The notes under the pieces: model-generated | Databases searched by the model: none | Told to the model about the DNA's origin: nothing | What the model saw: only the letters and a program-made list of their open reading frames with translations | Source: Streptomyces narbonensis | GTDB taxonomy: Bacteria > Actinomycetota > Actinomycetes > Streptomycetales > Streptomycetaceae | Direction: 5' to 3' | DNA length: 42,750 bases | Assembly (NCBI RefSeq): GCF_014649015.1 | Contig: NZ_BMSF01000029.1 | Span: forward strand, 1 to 42,750 | Shown: positions 40,709-42,750 of the stretch, one piece after another | How the letters are laid out: the number at the start of each line of letters is the position of its first letter | Position numbering within the stretch: position 1 is the stretch's first letter | Made by a program: the position numbers and the translations under genes

Positions 40709-41389
40709 TCAGTGGGGCCGGGTGTCCCTGACGGGCGCGAACTGCCCGGGAACACCCGAGGCGCCGTCGTACACCGAGCCCGTACCGCTCGGATCGAGCC
40801 CTCCCAGCACGCGCGGCGAGGCCACCGCCGGCAGCAGGAGCTGCCAGAACCCGGCGAGCGCGTAGTGGGACAGCCACTCCCTGTCGCTCCTGCTCAGCAC
40901 CTCGAAGCCGGTGGTCGCGGCCACCACGGTGGCGACGAACCGCTCCTGCGACACCCCCGCCGCGAGCACCTTCTCGCGCGCGGCCTGGGCCACGAGCCTC
41001 TGCACGCACCGCTGCCACTGCCGACGGAGGCTGAGCTCCGTGTGCAGCCCCGTCTCACAGTTGAGCCGGAAGCCCGCGCGCACCACCACCTCCTTGTGCA
41101 GCAGGCGCGCCAGCGCGTGCGAGAGGTCGACCAGGGCCTGCAAGGCGTTCACGTGCGCCGCCCCCGCATCGTCCGCCGCCAGGCGCAGCGAGCGGGCGGC
41201 GGCCGTCTCGACGGCGTCGGCCACGGCGGCCTTGTTCGCGAAGTGGAAGTGCAGGGCGCCGCGGCTCACACCGGCACCCGAACTGATCTCGTCCAGGCTG
41301 GCCTTGACATAGCCGTGCCGCTCGAAGAGATCGGCCGCCGAGTGGATCAGCGCGTTGCGGGTACGGGCGGCCCGCTCCTGTTTGCTCAC
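40709..41389 (-). CDS. Gamma-butyrolactone-receptor-like TetR repressor (JadR2/ArpA family)
   Basis: 226 residues. The N-terminal HTH ALIHSAADLFERHGYVKASLDEISSGAGVSRGALHFHFANKAAVADAV is the typical ArpA/JadR2-type DNA-binding domain; the C-terminal part has the conserved WQ..V and LSHYALAGFWQLLLP regions of the family. Pseudo-receptors of this class in jadomycin, auricin and kinamycin clusters repress the adjacent response-regulator gene and respond to end products. GTG start with GGGAG seven bases upstream. Candidate operators are at 41428-41451 (its own promoter), 41654-41675 and 40527-40548. Confidence 0.9.
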   Translation of the reverse strand: MSKQERAARTRNALIHSAADLFERHGYVKASLDEISSGAGVSRGALHFHFANKAAVADAVETAAARSLRLAADDAGAAHVNALQALVDLSHALARLLHKEVVVRAGFRLNCETGLHTELSLRRQWQRCVQRLVAQAAREKVLAAGVSQERFVATVVAATTGFEVLSRSDREWLSHYALAGFWQLLLPAVASPRVLGGLDPSGTGSVYDGASGVPGQFAPVRDTRPH

Positions 41390-41427
41390 TGCATGACTCC
41401 CGTCGCGAACGTGTACCTCACGGATGT

Positions 41428-41451
41428 ATCAAACCAGCATGCCGGTTTGAT
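41428..41451. promoter_or_regulatory. Receptor-type operator upstream of the TetR gene
   Basis: Perfect 8-bp arms ATCAAACC and GGTTTGAT with an 8-bp spacer, 39 bp upstream of the TetR start. It suggests autoregulation. Confidence 0.75.
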
Positions 41452-41650
41452 CTCTACCAGTTGGGCACCGTCGCTCCCGAATGGCCGAGTACTGATCATT
41501 CCGCTTGACGGAACGCCAGGTCGACCAAGCGAGGGTCATGTTTGCATGAAGGATCGCACAAGGGTCTCAGGAAATGTGGCCAACCGTTTCAATTCGGACA
41601 GCAGTGCGACCGATGCCCCCCGGAAACCGGGGGGTGGGGCCTGGGAATCT

Positions 41651-41680
41651 TTGACAAACCGCCAACGCGGTTTGTATTCT
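41651..41680 (+). promoter_or_regulatory. Response-regulator promoter with nested receptor-type operator
   Basis: TTGACA (41651-41656) and TATTCT (41675-41680) with an 18-bp spacer. The palindrome 41654-41675 (arms ACAAACCG and CGGTTTGT, 6-bp spacer) overlaps both elements, so bound repressor would block RNA polymerase. About 55 bp of leader follows to the chosen start. The remainder of the gap 41390-41735 shows no gene. Confidence 0.85.
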
Positions 41681-41735
41681 CTTGTCGAACGTCTACTTAG
41701 GATGCGCCCGGTGCGCTGACATGGGGGAGAGACGA

Positions 41736-42521
41736 ATGGATGGGCAGCCGACAGACCTGCTGGCTCCGCGGATATCGGGACACCGCGACCCGGAGTCCCT
41801 GGCGGGGCAGGACCCCTACGGACCAGCGGCGGAACCCGCCGCCCGTCCCCGTCGGGAGGCACTGCGGATCCTCGTGGTGGAGAACGAGGCCCGAGCCGCC
41901 GACTCCTTGGTGCTCGGGCTGCGCCGCCACGGCTACCAGGCCGAAAGCGTCGCGACCGGCGCCAAGGCGCTGCAGGTGCACCGGAGCGCCGACCTGATCC
42001 TGCTCGACCTCGATCTGCCCGACCTCGACGGTCTCGAAGTCTGCCGCAGCGTCCGGGCCACTTGCGAAACCCCGATCATCGCCGTCACCGCGCGCGACTC
42101 CGAACTCGACCGGGTGCTGGGCCTGCAGGCCGGAGCGGACGACTACATGGTCAAGCCCTACGGCTTCCGTGAGCTGATGGCCCGGATGGAAGCGATCATG
42201 CGCAGGGTCAGGCCGCCGCAGCCGCTCGAACAGGTCATCATGCGCGGTCCGCTGAGGATCGACGCCGGCACGCGCGAGATCCGGCTCGACGGCCGGTCCG
42301 TGGAGGTCACCCGCAAGGAGTTCGACCTGCTGCACCTGCTGGCCTCCCAGCCCGAAACCGTCATCTCGCGCAAGCAGTTGATGACCCAGGTCTGGGACGA
42401 CTCCTGGTCGCGTCCGGGACGCACCATCGACACGCACGTCAGCAGCCTGCGCAACAAGCTGGGCGCGAGCAGCTGGGTCATCACCGTACGAGGCGTCGGC
42501 TTCCGGCTCGGCCACCCCTGA
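41736..42521 (+). CDS. Atypical OmpR-family response regulator (JadR1-like activator)
   Basis: 261 residues: a 40-residue N-terminal extension, a receiver (about 43-155) and a winged-helix DNA-binding domain (about 165-258; ISRKQLMTQVWDDSW and IDTHVSSLRNKLG). The phosphoacceptor Asp91, Thr118 and Lys140 are present, but the acidic pair at the receiver start reads Glu49-Asn50 (VVENEARA) instead of Glu/Asp-Asp, so magnesium binding and phosphorylation may be impaired. JadR1, its likely counterpart, is known to work without normal phosphorylation and to bind the end product. It probably activates the PKS genes. ATG 41736 has GGGGAGAG six bases upstream; a TTG at 41682 gives a longer, unsupported form. 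Confidence 0.9.
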   Translation: MDGQPTDLLAPRISGHRDPESLAGQDPYGPAAEPAARPRREALRILVVENEARAADSLVLGLRRHGYQAESVATGAKALQVHRSADLILLDLDLPDLDGLEVCRSVRATCETPIIAVTARDSELDRVLGLQAGADDYMVKPYGFRELMARMEAIMRRVRPPQPLEQVIMRGPLRIDAGTREIRLDGRSVEVTRKEFDLLHLLASQPETVISRKQLMTQVWDDSWSRPGRTIDTHVSSLRNKLGASSWVITVRGVGFRLGHP

Positions 42522-42669
42522 GCGGAGCGTCCATCGCGGCCGGGCCCGGCTCACCCGTCAGGCGCGGCACGGGAGTTGACCAAGGTCTGTACTCAGGGGC
42601 GTTGATCCCTGAAGCGCGCTCCGGTGAGGGTGAGCGAGATATCCGGAGCGTCCGGAGAAGGGAGCCATC

Positions 42670-42750
42670 GTGCGCAAGGTACTCATAGCCAACCGTGGCG
42701 AAATCGCTGTCCGTGTGGCCCGGGCGTGCCGGGACGCCGGTATCGGCAGC
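42670..42750 (+). CDS. Acyl-CoA carboxylase alpha subunit (biotin carboxylase), 5' end
   Basis: The first 27 codons read MRKVLIANRGEIAVRVARACRDAG, the ATP-grasp N-terminus of biotin carboxylase. GTG start with GGAG five bases upstream; the gene continues past the right edge. The order response regulator then biotin carboxylase is the same as jadR1-jadJ in the jadomycin cluster. It would complete the malonyl-CoA-forming carboxylase with the beta (22570-24135) and epsilon (9472-9732) subunits. The 148-bp gap upstream (42522-42669) has a short inverted repeat TCAGGG/CCCTGA at 42593-42612. Confidence 0.93.
   Translation, partial: MRKVLIANRGEIAVRVARACRDAGIGS

Overview
The window is high-GC actinobacterial DNA, almost certainly from Streptomyces or a close relative: G/C-rich third positions, AGGAG-type ribosome sites, GTG/TTG starts, ATGA/GTGA gene overlaps, a rare TTA codon in a regulator, and gamma-butyrolactone-receptor-type operators. 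It holds most of a type II polyketide (angucycline-type) biosynthetic cluster with its own deoxysugar genes, regulators and exporters. The left edge is primary metabolism (2-oxoacid:ferredoxin oxidoreductase korA/korB). The right edge runs out inside a biotin-carboxylase gene that still belongs to the cluster.

Layout. 0-2 kb: korB (partial) and korA, the left boundary. 2.4-6.7 kb (leftward): flavin reductase, MFS exporter, glycosyltransferase, sugar aminotransferase. 7.0-9.7 kb (leftward): acyl-CoA carboxylase epsilon subunit, two tiny ORFs, alpha/beta hydrolase and a questin-oxidase (Baeyer-Villiger) homologue. 9.9-13.7 kb: NDP-hexose 3-ketoreductase, 2,3-dehydratase, 3,5-epimerase and a DsbA-fold protein without a CxxC motif. 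13.8-19.7 kb: second glycosyltransferase, PLP 3-dehydratase, 4-ketoreductase, rfbB and rfbA. 19.8-25.1 kb: SnoaL-like protein, tandem ABM-domain oxygenase (JadG/GilOII type), SCO6745-type protein, carboxyltransferase and malonyltransferase. 25.2-37.9 kb: PPTase, second ACP, exporter, a natural oxygenase-reductase fusion (PgaM/UrdM type), aromatase/cyclase, ketoreductase, ACP, chain-length factor, KS-alpha, TcmI-type cyclase, TetR regulator and the angucycline hydroxylase (PgaE/UrdE type). 38.3-42.5 kb: a Zn-ribbon/HTH protein, a soluble NarL-type kinase with a TTA codon, a gamma-butyrolactone-receptor-like TetR (JadR2-like) and an atypical OmpR-type response regulator (JadR1-like), linked by receptor-type operators.

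How it fits together. The minimal PKS with ketoreductase, aromatase and cyclase should build a benz[a]anthraquinone decaketide. The two FAD hydroxylases and the fused reductase tailor it at the positions known from the urd/pga/jad pathways. The tandem ABM oxygenase plus flavin reductase, and separately the questin-oxidase homologue, suggest that the ring system is opened or rearranged by C-C cleavage. The sugar genes suffice for TDP-2,3,6-trideoxyhexoses (rhodinose type) and, through the aminotransferase, a 4-amino-2,3,4,6-tetradeoxyhexose; no N-methyltransferase is present in the window. Malonyl-CoA supply is provided by a carboxylase whose three subunits lie in three separate places.

Unusual structural features are five unrelated short-unit tandem repeats in gene gaps, promoters with the receptor operator nested between -35 and -10, a perfect 19-bp-arm palindrome, and a chain-length factor carrying His where Gln is expected. 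The final product cannot be named from sequence alone. Coordinates and motifs were read by eye and homology calls are from memory of the families.
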